From: Streptomyces agglomeratus
GTDB taxonomy: Bacteria; Actinomycetota; Actinomycetes; Streptomycetales; Streptomycetaceae
Direction: 5' to 3'
DNA: 64,000 nucleotides
Assembly (NCBI RefSeq): GCF_001746415.1
Contig: NZ_MEHJ01000001.1
Coordinates: 6,888,501-6,952,500, forward strand
The notes beneath the pieces were generated by a model, which ran no database searches, was not told the origin of the DNA, and saw nothing but the letters and a program-made list of their open reading frames with translations. Positions 38,120 to 46,457 of this stretch are shown piece after piece. The translations under genes and the position numbers were made by a program. How positions within the stretch are numbered: the stretch's first letter is position 1; each line of letters starts with the position of its first letter.

Positions 38120-38941
38120 ATGCCCGGAGCGACGCCCCCCACCATGTCCCAGGTCATCGAGGCAGCCGTCGGACCCGTGCCCGAAGGGGTGTCGCTCCCG
38201 ACGCCGCCCTCCTTCGGTTCGGCCGAGGAGGAACGGCGCTACCGCAAGGAACAACTGGCCGCCGGATTCAGGCTCTTCGGCAAGTTCGGCTTCTCCGAGG
38301 GCGTAGCGGGCCACATCACCGTCCGCGACCCGGAGCAGCCCGGCGCGTTCTGGGTCAATCCCTTCGGCATGAGCTTCAGCCAGATCCGGGCGTCCGACCT
38401 GATCCTCGTCGACCACGAGGGGAAACTCCTGCACGGCAACCGTCCCGTGAACCGGGCCGCGTTCGTCATCCACTCGGAGGTGCACAAGGCACGCCCCGAC
38501 GCACTGGCCGCCGCACACTCCCACTCGCTGCACGGCAAGGCGTTCTCCAGCCTCGGCATACCCCTCGACCCGATAACCCAGGACGCCTGCGCCTTCTTCG
38601 AGGACCACGGCCTCTACAGCGACTACCAGGGCGTTGTCAGCGACGCCGAGGAGGGCAGGCGCATCGGCGCCGCCCTCGGCCCGTACAAGGCCGTCATCCT
38701 CCAGAACCACGGCCTCCTGACGGTCGGCCGGTCCGTCGCCGAGGCGGTCTGGTGGTTCATCACCATGGAACGGTCGTGCCAGGCCCAGCTGTTGGCGATG
38801 GCGGCCGGTACGCCCAGGCTCATCGACCGGGACACCGCGCTGCACACGCGCTCCCAGGTGGGCGGTCACTTCGCGGGCTGGTTCCAGGCGCAGCCGCTGT
38901 GGGACCAGATCACCGCCTCCGACCCCGACCTCTTCGGCTGA
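38120..38941 (+). CDS. Class II aldolase/adducin family protein
   Basis: A 273-residue zinc-dependent aldolase-fold protein. The domain is about residues 45-225, with GFSEGVAGHITVRDPE, then the zinc-ligand region AAHSHSLHGKAF near 132 and QNHGLLTVG near 195. Known relatives act on sugar phosphates (fuculose or ribulose phosphate) or are adducin-like without known activity; the substrate is unknown. AGGAGG seven bases before the ATG fixes the start. The stop shares a base with the ATG of the ceramidase gene, so the two products are made together. Confidence 0.88.
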   Translation: MPGATPPTMSQVIEAAVGPVPEGVSLPTPPSFGSAEEERRYRKEQLAAGFRLFGKFGFSEGVAGHITVRDPEQPGAFWVNPFGMSFSQIRASDLILVDHEGKLLHGNRPVNRAAFVIHSEVHKARPDALAAAHSHSLHGKAFSSLGIPLDPITQDACAFFEDHGLYSDYQGVVSDAEEGRRIGAALGPYKAVILQNHGLLTVGRSVAEAVWWFITMERSCQAQLLAMAAGTPRLIDRDTALHTRSQVGGHFAGWFQAQPLWDQITASDPDLFG

Positions 38942-40818
38942 TGGGCCTCCTCGCCGGATGCGGCACCGCCGACATTACGGGGGAGGCCGCCGAATGCGGG
39001 ATGCTCGGCTACGGCAAGGCCGGCCAGCGGACGTCCGGGATCCACACCAGGCTGCACGCGCGGGCGTTCGCCTTCGCGGACGGCGACCGGCGGCTGCTGC
39101 TCGTGGTGTGCGAACTGCCGCTGATGTCGGCGGGAGTCGTACAGGAAGTGCTCGCGCGGCTGCCCGACGGCTACACCGAGTCGCAGGTCATGATCACCGC
39201 TACGCACACCCACTGCGGGCCCGGCGGCTACTTCCACCACGCGCTCTACAACAGCAACACGGGTGGCTTCCGAGAGCGTACGTACGAAGCCATCGTCGAC
39301 GGCGTCGTGGAAGCGGCCGAAGCGGCGCACGCCGACCTCGCTCCCGCTGTGCTCCGGCTGGCCCACGGGCAGCTCCTGAAGGCGAGCGTCAACCGGTCGA
39401 AGCGCGCCTTCGACCGCAACCCGGCAGGGGACCGGGCGCACTTCCCGGACGCGATAGATCCGCAGACCACACTGCTGCGCATCGAGCGAAACGGACGGCT
39501 CACGGGAACGGTCAATTGGTTCGCCACGCACAACACCAGCATGACCAACACGAACACGCTCATCAGCGCCGACAACAAGGGTTACGCCGCCTCCCACTGG
39601 GAGGCCGCGAACCCGGGCGTCACAGCGGCCTTCGCGCAGACGAACGCCGGCGACATGTCACCGAACCTCAACCTCGCGCCCGGCAGCGGCCCCACCGAGG
39701 ACGAGTTCGAGAACACCCGCATCATCGGCACCCGCCAGTACGAGGCGGCAGCCGCCCTGCACGGCGACGAGATCCCCGGCGTCCTGGACGCCCGCCTCAC
39801 GCACGTGAACCTGTCCCGCATGACCGTACGGCCCGAATTCACCGGCGACGGACGTACGCACCGCACCTCGGGCCCCGTGGCGGGCGCGGCGGCCTTCGCG
39901 GGCGCCTGGGCCGACGGGCCGGGCTTCCGGGGCTTCAGGCCGGGCCGCAACCCGCTCTGGGACACCCTGTCGAACCGGCTCGTCTACCCGCTCGCACCCC
40001 GTCTGCGTGACGCCCAGGCACCCAAGGGCCTCTGTCTGCCCGCGGGGCCGGTCAACCGCGTACGCCCGATGGTCCAGGAACGGCTTCCCGTCCAGCTGCT
40101 GCGCATCGGCCCGCTGTACCTGATCGGCCTTCCCGCCGAGATCACGATCGTGGCGGGGCTGCGGCTGCGGCGTACCGTCGCCGCGATCACCGGAGCCGAT
40201 CCCAGGAACGTACTCGTCGCGGGCTACAGCAACGCGTACGCGCACTACGTGACGACGCCCGAGGAGTACGACGCCCAGGAGTACGAGGGCGGCAGCACGC
40301 TCTTCGGCCGCTGGGAACTGCCTGCCCTCTGCCAGACGGCGGCCGGCCTCGCGCGAGCCATGCGTGACGGGACGCCCGTCGCCACAGGCACGCGGGAACG
40401 CATACGGCCGCCGCGCCGGAGGTACCGGCGGCGCGGGAGCGACGCGCCGCACCCCGGACGCGACTTCGGTGACGTCCTGTCGCTCGCCCGTACGGACAAC
40501 CGGATCACGGCCCGCTTCGTCGGCGCGCATCCCGGCAACGACCTGCGCAGGGGCGGTACCTACCTGGCCGTGGAACGGAGGGAAGGCGCCGAATGGACGA
40601 GGATCGCCGACGACACCCACTGGTCGACGACGTTCCACTGGGCGGCGGAAGCGGAGGCCGCCCGCGCGTCCACCGTGACGGTCTCCTGGCACGTTCCCGA
40701 CGACACGCCGTCAGGTCTCTACCGGATCCGCTACTTCGGTGACACGGCCACCGGACCGTTCACGGGAACGACCGAGCCCTTCGAGTGGAACCGGACCGCA
40801 CGCGGCGATCGTTTATAA
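38941..40818 (+). CDS. Neutral/alkaline ceramidase family protein without signal peptide
   Basis: A 625-residue amidohydrolase of the neutral ceramidase family, which cleaves N-acyl sphingosine. Zinc ligands appear in ATHTHCGPGGY near residue 70, and the catalytic Ser in ATHNTSMTNTN near 200. The sequence NAGDMSPNLN near 236 is typical. The C-terminal immunoglobulin-like domain is about 500-625. The N-terminus goes straight into the domain (CGTADITGEAAECGMLGYGK), so no secretion signal is present, unlike most bacterial members. The start ATG overlaps the aldolase stop (TGATG). The length is near normal for a mature enzyme. Confidence 0.85.
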   Translation: MGLLAGCGTADITGEAAECGMLGYGKAGQRTSGIHTRLHARAFAFADGDRRLLLVVCELPLMSAGVVQEVLARLPDGYTESQVMITATHTHCGPGGYFHHALYNSNTGGFRERTYEAIVDGVVEAAEAAHADLAPAVLRLAHGQLLKASVNRSKRAFDRNPAGDRAHFPDAIDPQTTLLRIERNGRLTGTVNWFATHNTSMTNTNTLISADNKGYAASHWEAANPGVTAAFAQTNAGDMSPNLNLAPGSGPTEDEFENTRIIGTRQYEAAAALHGDEIPGVLDARLTHVNLSRMTVRPEFTGDGRTHRTSGPVAGAAAFAGAWADGPGFRGFRPGRNPLWDTLSNRLVYPLAPRLRDAQAPKGLCLPAGPVNRVRPMVQERLPVQLLRIGPLYLIGLPAEITIVAGLRLRRTVAAITGADPRNVLVAGYSNAYAHYVTTPEEYDAQEYEGGSTLFGRWELPALCQTAAGLARAMRDGTPVATGTRERIRPPRRRYRRRGSDAPHPGRDFGDVLSLARTDNRITARFVGAHPGNDLRRGGTYLAVERREGAEWTRIADDTHWSTTFHWAAEAEAARASTVTVSWHVPDDTPSGLYRIRYFGDTATGPFTGTTEPFEWNRTARGDRL

Positions 40819-40861
40819 CAACGGGAGCGATCAGCGGTACCGAAACGAGGGGAGTGCGCCG

Positions 40862-41932
40862 GTGACCAACGGTGCGGTACGGATCGACGGGGACAGCCTG
40901 CTGCTGCCGGGCGGTGTGCGGGTGCGTTTCGTACGTACGCTGCGCCTGCCCGAGAAGGGGACGCACGCCCTTCCGCCGGGCCTGGGCAACTTCCCGCTGC
41001 GCAGGGTGGAGGACTACGCGGCCACGGTGCCCCAGGAGTGGCTCGACAAGGGCGGCGTGATGCTGCCCGTGTACCTGCGCGAAGCGATGTGGCTGAGCTT
41101 CGCCGGGACCGTGGAACCGGGCGCACTCCAGGTGGGCGTGGGGAAGGTGTGCGCGGTGTCGGGGAAGCCGTGGAACAGCCGGCTGTCCCGCGGCCCGCAG
41201 AACTACCTCGTCCTGCCGCGCCAGCCGTGGCTCGACGGCATCAACTCCGGTACGGGTACGGTGCGCCAGTTCGTCGCCGTGCCGCTGGGGGCGGGTGCGA
41301 CCGTGGAGGGCCAGGTCACCGGCGAGGAGAAGTGGGGCGGACTGCAACTCCAGTCCTGGACGCTCGCCGACGGCCCGCTGGCGGCCTGGCGCGAGGAGCA
41401 GCGGCGGGCGGCCGAGCGAAGGGCCGCGATGCCGCCACCGGCGGCGCCCGCGGCGGCGTACGGCGCACCCGCCCCGGGGGCGCCGGCTGCCCCGGCCATG
41501 ATGTCCGCCCCCGGAGCAGGCCGGGGGAGCGCGCCCGCACCACGGGCCGCGGCGGCGATGGGACTGGGTGTCGGCGGCTCCATGCGCCAGGAGGTCTACA
41601 GGGACGACCGTCCCGCATCCGACTGGGCCTCCGAACCGTCGGGCCGGGTCTTCGTCCACCTGGTGACCCCACCCGAGTGGCGGCGCATCACCGGGGAGGA
41701 GCCTCCGCCGTCCCCCGTGGACCGGGCCGCGTACACCCGGGCGGGCCTGCCCTGGTTCGACTACTACGACGCCGACGCCGAGGACCTGGCGCCCAAGGAA
41801 ACCCTGAGCGGTGTGAAGCCGGTCGGTGAATGGCTGGGCGACGACCACACGCCGTGGCAGCAGCCGTCGCCCCACCAGGTGAAGCCGCTCGGCGACGCGC
41901 CGGGGAAGCCGGTGGCGGACGGCGACTGGTAG
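40862..41932 (+). CDS. Hypothetical protein of unknown function
   Basis: A 356-residue protein that I do not recognise. The first 190 residues look like a compact domain (SLLLPGGVRVRFVRTLRLPEK, NYLVLPRQPWLDGIN, RQFVAVPLGAGATVEGQVTGE). An Ala/Pro/Gly-rich linker follows at about 195-245. The C-terminal 110 residues are Pro/Asp/Trp-rich (EWRRITGEEPP, WFDYYDADAEDLAPKETL). There are no membrane segments or signal. It starts with GTG after GAGGGGAG. The phrase DGINSGTGTVRQFVA hints at a phage- or stress-type soluble protein, but that is only a guess. Confidence 0.7.
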   Translation: MTNGAVRIDGDSLLLPGGVRVRFVRTLRLPEKGTHALPPGLGNFPLRRVEDYAATVPQEWLDKGGVMLPVYLREAMWLSFAGTVEPGALQVGVGKVCAVSGKPWNSRLSRGPQNYLVLPRQPWLDGINSGTGTVRQFVAVPLGAGATVEGQVTGEEKWGGLQLQSWTLADGPLAAWREEQRRAAERRAAMPPPAAPAAAYGAPAPGAPAAPAMMSAPGAGRGSAPAPRAAAAMGLGVGGSMRQEVYRDDRPASDWASEPSGRVFVHLVTPPEWRRITGEEPPPSPVDRAAYTRAGLPWFDYYDADAEDLAPKETLSGVKPVGEWLGDDHTPWQQPSPHQVKPLGDAPGKPVADGDW

Positions 41933-41942
41933 GACGCACGGC

Positions 41943-41999
41943 TTCCCGGCTCCCGGCAGAACACCTGCCGGGAGCCGGACACCCGCCGGGAGCCGGGAA
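41943..41999 (+). terminator. Overlapping alternative hairpins
   Basis: A 13-base perfect stem (41946-41958 with 41966-41978, 7-base loop) looks like a terminator of the preceding gene. The same left arm can instead pair over 15 bases (41943-41957) with 41985-41999. The two structures exclude each other. Confidence 0.6.
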
Positions 42000-42098
42000 A
42001 CGGACGGTACGGATGACGGCCGGGGAGATCATGGAGGCTGTTCCCGAGGCGTCCACCGGCACCATCACGGTGGGCGCGCACGCCTGAGGAGAAGAACC

Positions 42099-42497
42099 GT
42101 GCCCGACATCCGCATGCACACCCCCTACGACCCGGCGGCCCTGGTCGAGGTCGACACCGGACCGGCGGGGAACGCGAAGGCCGGGCAGGTCCACATCGGC
42201 GCGCGGGGTACCGGGTACGTCGCCCTGGTCGCCACGCCCGCGCAGGCGCGGGAGCTGGCGGCGGCGCTGGTACGGGCGGCCGACGCGGTCGAGGCGCAGG
42301 TCAAGGACACGTACCCGACCGTCAGGGCGGCTGAACTGCGCCGCGGGGACGTGCGGACCGGCGAGCGGACGATCACCGTGGAGCGGGTGCGGGCCGACGG
42401 CGCCACCGTCCACGTCACCTGGACGTCGGATGCCGGGCGCCAGTGGAACCAGACCTACGCGGCGGACGCGGAGATCGCCCTGCGGCGACGCGCGTAA
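42099..42497 (+). CDS. Small hypothetical protein
   Basis: A 132-residue soluble protein, unrecognised. The first half contains VHIGARGTGYVALVATPAQARELAAAL and the second half looks like a short beta domain (RTITVERVRADGATVHVTWTS). GAGGAGAA precedes the GTG at 42099. It stands alone between a hairpin and the arabinofuranosidase promoter. Confidence 0.7.
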   Translation: MPDIRMHTPYDPAALVEVDTGPAGNAKAGQVHIGARGTGYVALVATPAQARELAAALVRAADAVEAQVKDTYPTVRAAELRRGDVRTGERTITVERVRADGATVHVTWTSDAGRQWNQTYAADAEIALRRRA

Positions 42498-42563
42498 TCC
42501 ACCGCCGGAAAATCCTTGTGGTGCAGGGGAGTTGACCTGCCATGGGCGCCTGCCTATGTTCTC

Positions 42564-42598
42564 GTTCGGGATTGTGGTCAATGTCCGATATTTCGAAC
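42564..42598 (+). promoter_or_regulatory. IclR-type operator, site A (arabinofuranosidase)
   Basis: GTTCG at 42564-42568 and the near-palindrome GTCCGATATTTCGAAC at 42583-42598, with starts 19 bases apart. The same pattern occurs at three other promoters of this block. The core ends 17 bases before the ATG. Confidence 0.65.
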
Positions 42599-42615
42599 GA
42601 ATGCCAGGAGCCCAT

Positions 42616-45207
42616 ATGCGCAGTCAGAGAAAGCCCAAGGCGAAGCCCGGACGGAAGTCCGCGGGTCGCCTCGCCGTCGCCTCGGCCGCCCTCGCCGCCC
42701 TGACAGCGGCACTCGTCGTGGCGCCCACCGAGAGCCCGGCGCAGGCGCAGGCGCAGGCCGTCGACTACTCGATCGGCGTCGACCCGGCCGGCGCGGGGCC
42801 CGCGATAGACGACTCGATGTACGGCGTGTTCTACGAGGACATCAATCACGCGGCCGACGGCGGGCTGTACGCCGAGCTCGTGCAGAATCGTTCCTTCGAG
42901 TACGACCCCGCCGACAACCGGGCGTACACCCCGCTGACCGCCTGGAAGGAGACGGCGAGCGGCGGAGCGACCGGCACGGCGCGCGTCGTGGATGACAGCG
43001 GGCGGCTGAACGAGCGCAACCGCCGCTATCTGCGGGTGGACCTCGACGGCGGCGCCGACGGCGACAGCGGCCGCTTCGGCGTCGCGAACTCCGGCTACAA
43101 CGCCGGAATCGCGGTCCGCGCGGGAGAGAAGTACGACTTCTCGGTCTGGGCGCGCACCGACCGGCCGGGAGGCACACCGCTCGGCATCGAACTGCGCGAC
43201 GGAACCACCGCGCTGGCCAAACCCCTGCGCGTCACCGCGCGCGGCGACCGCTGGACGAAGTACACGGGAACGCTCACTGCCGGCACCACCAGCGGCGCCG
43301 GCCGCCTCGCCGTCACCGCCGGCGGCAGCGGCACCGTACGGCTCGACATGGTCTCGCTCTCCCCCCGCGACACCTACAAGGGCCGGCCGAACGGCCTGCG
43401 CAAGGACCTGGCCGAGAAGATCGCCGCCCTCGAGCCCGGCTTTCTGCGCTTCCCCGGCGGATGCCTGGTCAACACCGGCAGCCACGAGGCGTACGAGGCA
43501 CCGGACTTCGAGCGCAAGCGCTCGTACCAGTGGAAGGACACCGTCGGCCCGGTCGAGCAGCGCCCGGTGAACGCCAACTTCTGGGGCTACAACCAGACGT
43601 ACGGACTCGGCTACTACGAGTACTTCCAGTACGCCGAGGACATCGGCGCCATGGCCCTGCCCGTCGTCCCCGCCCTCGTCACCGGCTGCGGCCAGAACAA
43701 GGCGACCGACGACCCGGAGCTGCTGCGCCGCCACATCCAGGACACGCTCGACCTCATCGAGTTCGCCAACGGCCCCGTAACGTCCCCCTGGGGCAGGACG
43801 CGGGCGCGGATGGGCCACCCCAGGCCCTTCGGACTCACCCACCTCGAAGTCGGCAACGAGGAGAACCTCCCGGACCAGTTCTTCGAGCGCTTCACCGAGT
43901 TCCGCAAGGCCATCGAGGCCAGATACCCGGACATCACCGTCATCAGCAACTCCGGCCCCGACGACAGCGGAACGACCTTCGACCGCGCCTGGCAGCTGAA
44001 CCGCGACGCCAAGGTGGCCATGGTCGACGAGCACTACTACAACAGCCCCCAGTGGTTCCTGGAGAACAACGAGCGTTACGACGCCTACGACCGCCAGGGC
44101 CCCAAGGTCTTCCTCGGCGAGTACGCGTCCCTCGACAACCGCTTCTCCAACGCCCTCGCGGAAGCCGCCTACATGACCGGGCTCGAACGCAACGCGGACG
44201 TCGTCAAGCTCGCCTCGTACGCCCCGCTCCTCGCCGACACCAACGACGCGCAGTGGCGGCCCAACATGATCTGGTTCGACAACACCACCTCGTGGGGCAG
44301 CGCCAGCTACGAGACGCAGAAGCTCTTCATGACCAACGTGGGGGACGAGGTCGTACCGAGCCGGGCGTCGGGGACCCCCGCCGTCAGCGGGCCGATCACC
44401 GGCGCCGTCGGCCTCTCCACCTGGGCGACCGCGGCGGCGTACGACGACGTGAGCGTCACCTCGGCGGACGGCGCGAAGCTCTTCGCCGACGACTTCTCCG
44501 GTGACGACAGCCGCTGGACCAGGGCGGCGGGCACCGGCTCCTGGTCCGTCAGGGACGGCGCGTACGCACAGTCCGACGCGGCGGCCGAGAACACGCTCGT
44601 CACGGCCGGTGACGCGGCCTGGCACGACTACGACCTGAAGCTCAGGGCCACCAAGCAGTCCGGCAAGGAGGGTTTCCTGATCGCCTTCGGCGTCAAGGAC
44701 ACCGGCAACTACTACTGGTGGAACCTCGGCGGCTGGAACAACACCCGTTCCGTCGTCGAGAAGGCCGTAGGCGGCGCCAAGCAGACCCTGATGGAGCGCG
44801 GTACGACGATCGAGACCGGCCGTACGTACGACGTCGAGGTCCGGGTACGCGGCCGGCAGGTCACACTCTTCCTCGACGGTCAGGAGTGGGGCAGCTTCAC
44901 CGACGACAAGACCGCCGAGCCCTTCCGCCAGGTGGTCACCCGCGACAAGGCGAAGGGTGAACTCGTCGTCAAGGTCGTCAACGCCCAGGACGCCCCGGCC
45001 CGGACGCGGATCGACCTCGGACAGCACACCCGCATCGCGTCCTCCAAGGCGTGGCTGACGACGCTCCAGGGCGCGCCCGACGCCGTCAACACACCCACGG
45101 AGCAGCCGATCAGGCCCCGCGCTTCCACCTTCGAGGGGGTGGACAACACCTTCACGTACACCTTCCCCGCCCACTCCGTCACTTTCATGCGCGTCAAGAC
45201 GCACTGA
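42616..45207 (+). CDS. Secreted alpha-L-arabinofuranosidase, GH51, with inserted sugar-binding-like domain
   Basis: An 863-residue exported enzyme releasing L-arabinose from arabinans or arabinoxylans. The signal peptide is at about residues 1-42 (basic start, AVASAALAALTAALVV-like core, cleavage near AQAQA). Then come a GH51 N-terminal part (YGVFYEDINHAADGGLYAEL), a CBM4/9-like insertion (about 95-245), and the catalytic barrel with acid/base Glu in LEVGNEENL near 415 and nucleophile Glu in FLGEYAS near 500. A jelly-roll insertion at about 615-800 (FADDFSGDDSRWTRA; YYWWNLGGWNNT) lies before the final strand. AGGAG precedes the ATG at 42616. Confidence 0.9.
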   Translation: MRSQRKPKAKPGRKSAGRLAVASAALAALTAALVVAPTESPAQAQAQAVDYSIGVDPAGAGPAIDDSMYGVFYEDINHAADGGLYAELVQNRSFEYDPADNRAYTPLTAWKETASGGATGTARVVDDSGRLNERNRRYLRVDLDGGADGDSGRFGVANSGYNAGIAVRAGEKYDFSVWARTDRPGGTPLGIELRDGTTALAKPLRVTARGDRWTKYTGTLTAGTTSGAGRLAVTAGGSGTVRLDMVSLSPRDTYKGRPNGLRKDLAEKIAALEPGFLRFPGGCLVNTGSHEAYEAPDFERKRSYQWKDTVGPVEQRPVNANFWGYNQTYGLGYYEYFQYAEDIGAMALPVVPALVTGCGQNKATDDPELLRRHIQDTLDLIEFANGPVTSPWGRTRARMGHPRPFGLTHLEVGNEENLPDQFFERFTEFRKAIEARYPDITVISNSGPDDSGTTFDRAWQLNRDAKVAMVDEHYYNSPQWFLENNERYDAYDRQGPKVFLGEYASLDNRFSNALAEAAYMTGLERNADVVKLASYAPLLADTNDAQWRPNMIWFDNTTSWGSASYETQKLFMTNVGDEVVPSRASGTPAVSGPITGAVGLSTWATAAAYDDVSVTSADGAKLFADDFSGDDSRWTRAAGTGSWSVRDGAYAQSDAAAENTLVTAGDAAWHDYDLKLRATKQSGKEGFLIAFGVKDTGNYYWWNLGGWNNTRSVVEKAVGGAKQTLMERGTTIETGRTYDVEVRVRGRQVTLFLDGQEWGSFTDDKTAEPFRQVVTRDKAKGELVVKVVNAQDAPARTRIDLGQHTRIASSKAWLTTLQGAPDAVNTPTEQPIRPRASTFEGVDNTFTYTFPAHSVTFMRVKTH

Positions 45208-45226
45208 CAACGGGACCCAGCACGGA

Positions 45227-45262
45227 CGAAGCCCCCTGCCGCTCGGCCGGCAGGGGGCTTCG
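45227..45262. terminator. Bidirectional terminator
   Basis: Perfect 15-base arms CGAAGCCCCCTGCCG (45227-45241) and complement (45248-45262) with a 6-base loop, between converging genes. Confidence 0.8.
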
Positions 45263-45275
45263 GTCACGTGTCGCG

Positions 45276-46436
45276 TCAGCGAGCGGAGAACGTGTGCACC
45301 GTGGTGGAGCGGTACGTCGTTCCCGGGCGCAGCACCGTCGAGGGGAACGACGGCTGGTTGGGCGAGTCCGGGAAGTGCTGCGACTCCAGGCACAGCCCGT
45401 CGCCCTGGCGGTACAGCCGTCCCGACGTTCCCGCGAGCGTGCCGTCGAGGAAGTTGCCGCTGTAGAACTGCATGCCCGGTTCGGTCGTGTACATCTTCAT
45501 CACCCGTCCCGACGCGGGATCGGCGAGCGTCAGAGCGTACCCGGGAACGGTCGTAAGACCCTTGTCCAGCACCCAGTTGTGGTCGAGCCCCTTCCCGTAC
45601 AGCACCTGCTGGTGCGGCGTCCGGGCCTGCCCGCCGATCGTCTTCGCCCGCCGGAAGTCGAAGGGCGTTCCCGTGACGCGCGCCAGCTCGCCGGTGGGTA
45701 TGAGCGTGGCGTCGACCGGGGTGTAGCGGGCGGCGGCCATCTCCAGCGTGTGCCCGTCGACGGAGCCGCTGCCCTCGCCCGCGAGGTTGAAGTAGGTGTG
45801 ACTGGTGAGGTTGGCGACCGTGCCGCGGTCCGTGGTGGCCTCGTAGTCGATCCGCCAGTCGCCGCGCGCCGTGAGCGTGTACGTGACCTTCACCTTGAGC
45901 GTTCCCGGGTAGCCCATCTCGCCGTCCGGACTGATCCGCCTGAGCACCAGCCCCCGGTCCGATCCCCGGCTGAAGGGCTCCACGTCCCACACCTGCTTGT
46001 CGAAGCCCTTGTCGCCGCCGTGCAGGCTGTTCGGGCCGTCGTTCACGGGAAGCTCGTACGTGCGCCCGTCGAGCGTGAAGCGGCCCTTGGCGATGCGGTT
46101 TCCGTAGCGCCCGATCAGCGCGCCGAAGTACGGCGACCCCGCGACGTAGTCGTCGAGGTTGTCGAAGCCCAGTGAGACGTTCGCCGCCCTGCCGCTGCGG
46201 TCCGGGATCTCCAGGGACTGGACGATTCCGCCGTACGAGAGGACCTTCATCCGGGTGCCGCCGTTGGCGACGGTCCAGCGGTACACCTTCGTGCCGTCGG
46301 CCAGCCGGCCGAACAGCTCCCGCGAAGGCGACTTGCCCGTGGCGGCGTACGCCGTGCCCGTCCCGGCGAGGCCCGCGGTGGCCGCCACGCCCGCCGCTGC
46401 CGCGCCCGCCAGTACCGTGCGTCTGCTCGTGTTCAT
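45276..46436 (-). CDS. Secreted aldose 1-epimerase (mutarotase), Tat signal
   Basis: A 386-residue mutarotase that interconverts alpha and beta sugar anomers. The N-terminus MNTSRRTVLAGAAAAGVAA is a twin-arginine signal. The fold shows GRYGNRIAKGRF near 123, NSLHGGDKGFDKQVW near 150, the catalytic-His region SHTYFNLAG near 224, and the Glu region FYSGNFLDGT near 335. It is last in the importer operon. It likely works outside the cell on sugars freed by the arabinofuranosidase before import. Confidence 0.9.
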   Translation of the reverse strand: MNTSRRTVLAGAAAAGVAATAGLAGTGTAYAATGKSPSRELFGRLADGTKVYRWTVANGGTRMKVLSYGGIVQSLEIPDRSGRAANVSLGFDNLDDYVAGSPYFGALIGRYGNRIAKGRFTLDGRTYELPVNDGPNSLHGGDKGFDKQVWDVEPFSRGSDRGLVLRRISPDGEMGYPGTLKVKVTYTLTARGDWRIDYEATTDRGTVANLTSHTYFNLAGEGSGSVDGHTLEMAAARYTPVDATLIPTGELARVTGTPFDFRRAKTIGGQARTPHQQVLYGKGLDHNWVLDKGLTTVPGYALTLADPASGRVMKMYTTEPGMQFYSGNFLDGTLAGTSGRLYRQGDGLCLESQHFPDSPNQPSFPSTVLRPGTTYRSTTVHTFSAR

Positions 46437-46457
46437 GTGTCTGTCCTTTTCGGAGAG

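Noticed and set aside
42013..42087. A 24-codon frame before the 42099 gene.
   Set aside because: No ribosome site, no family resemblance, and it lies in a hairpin-rich spacer.
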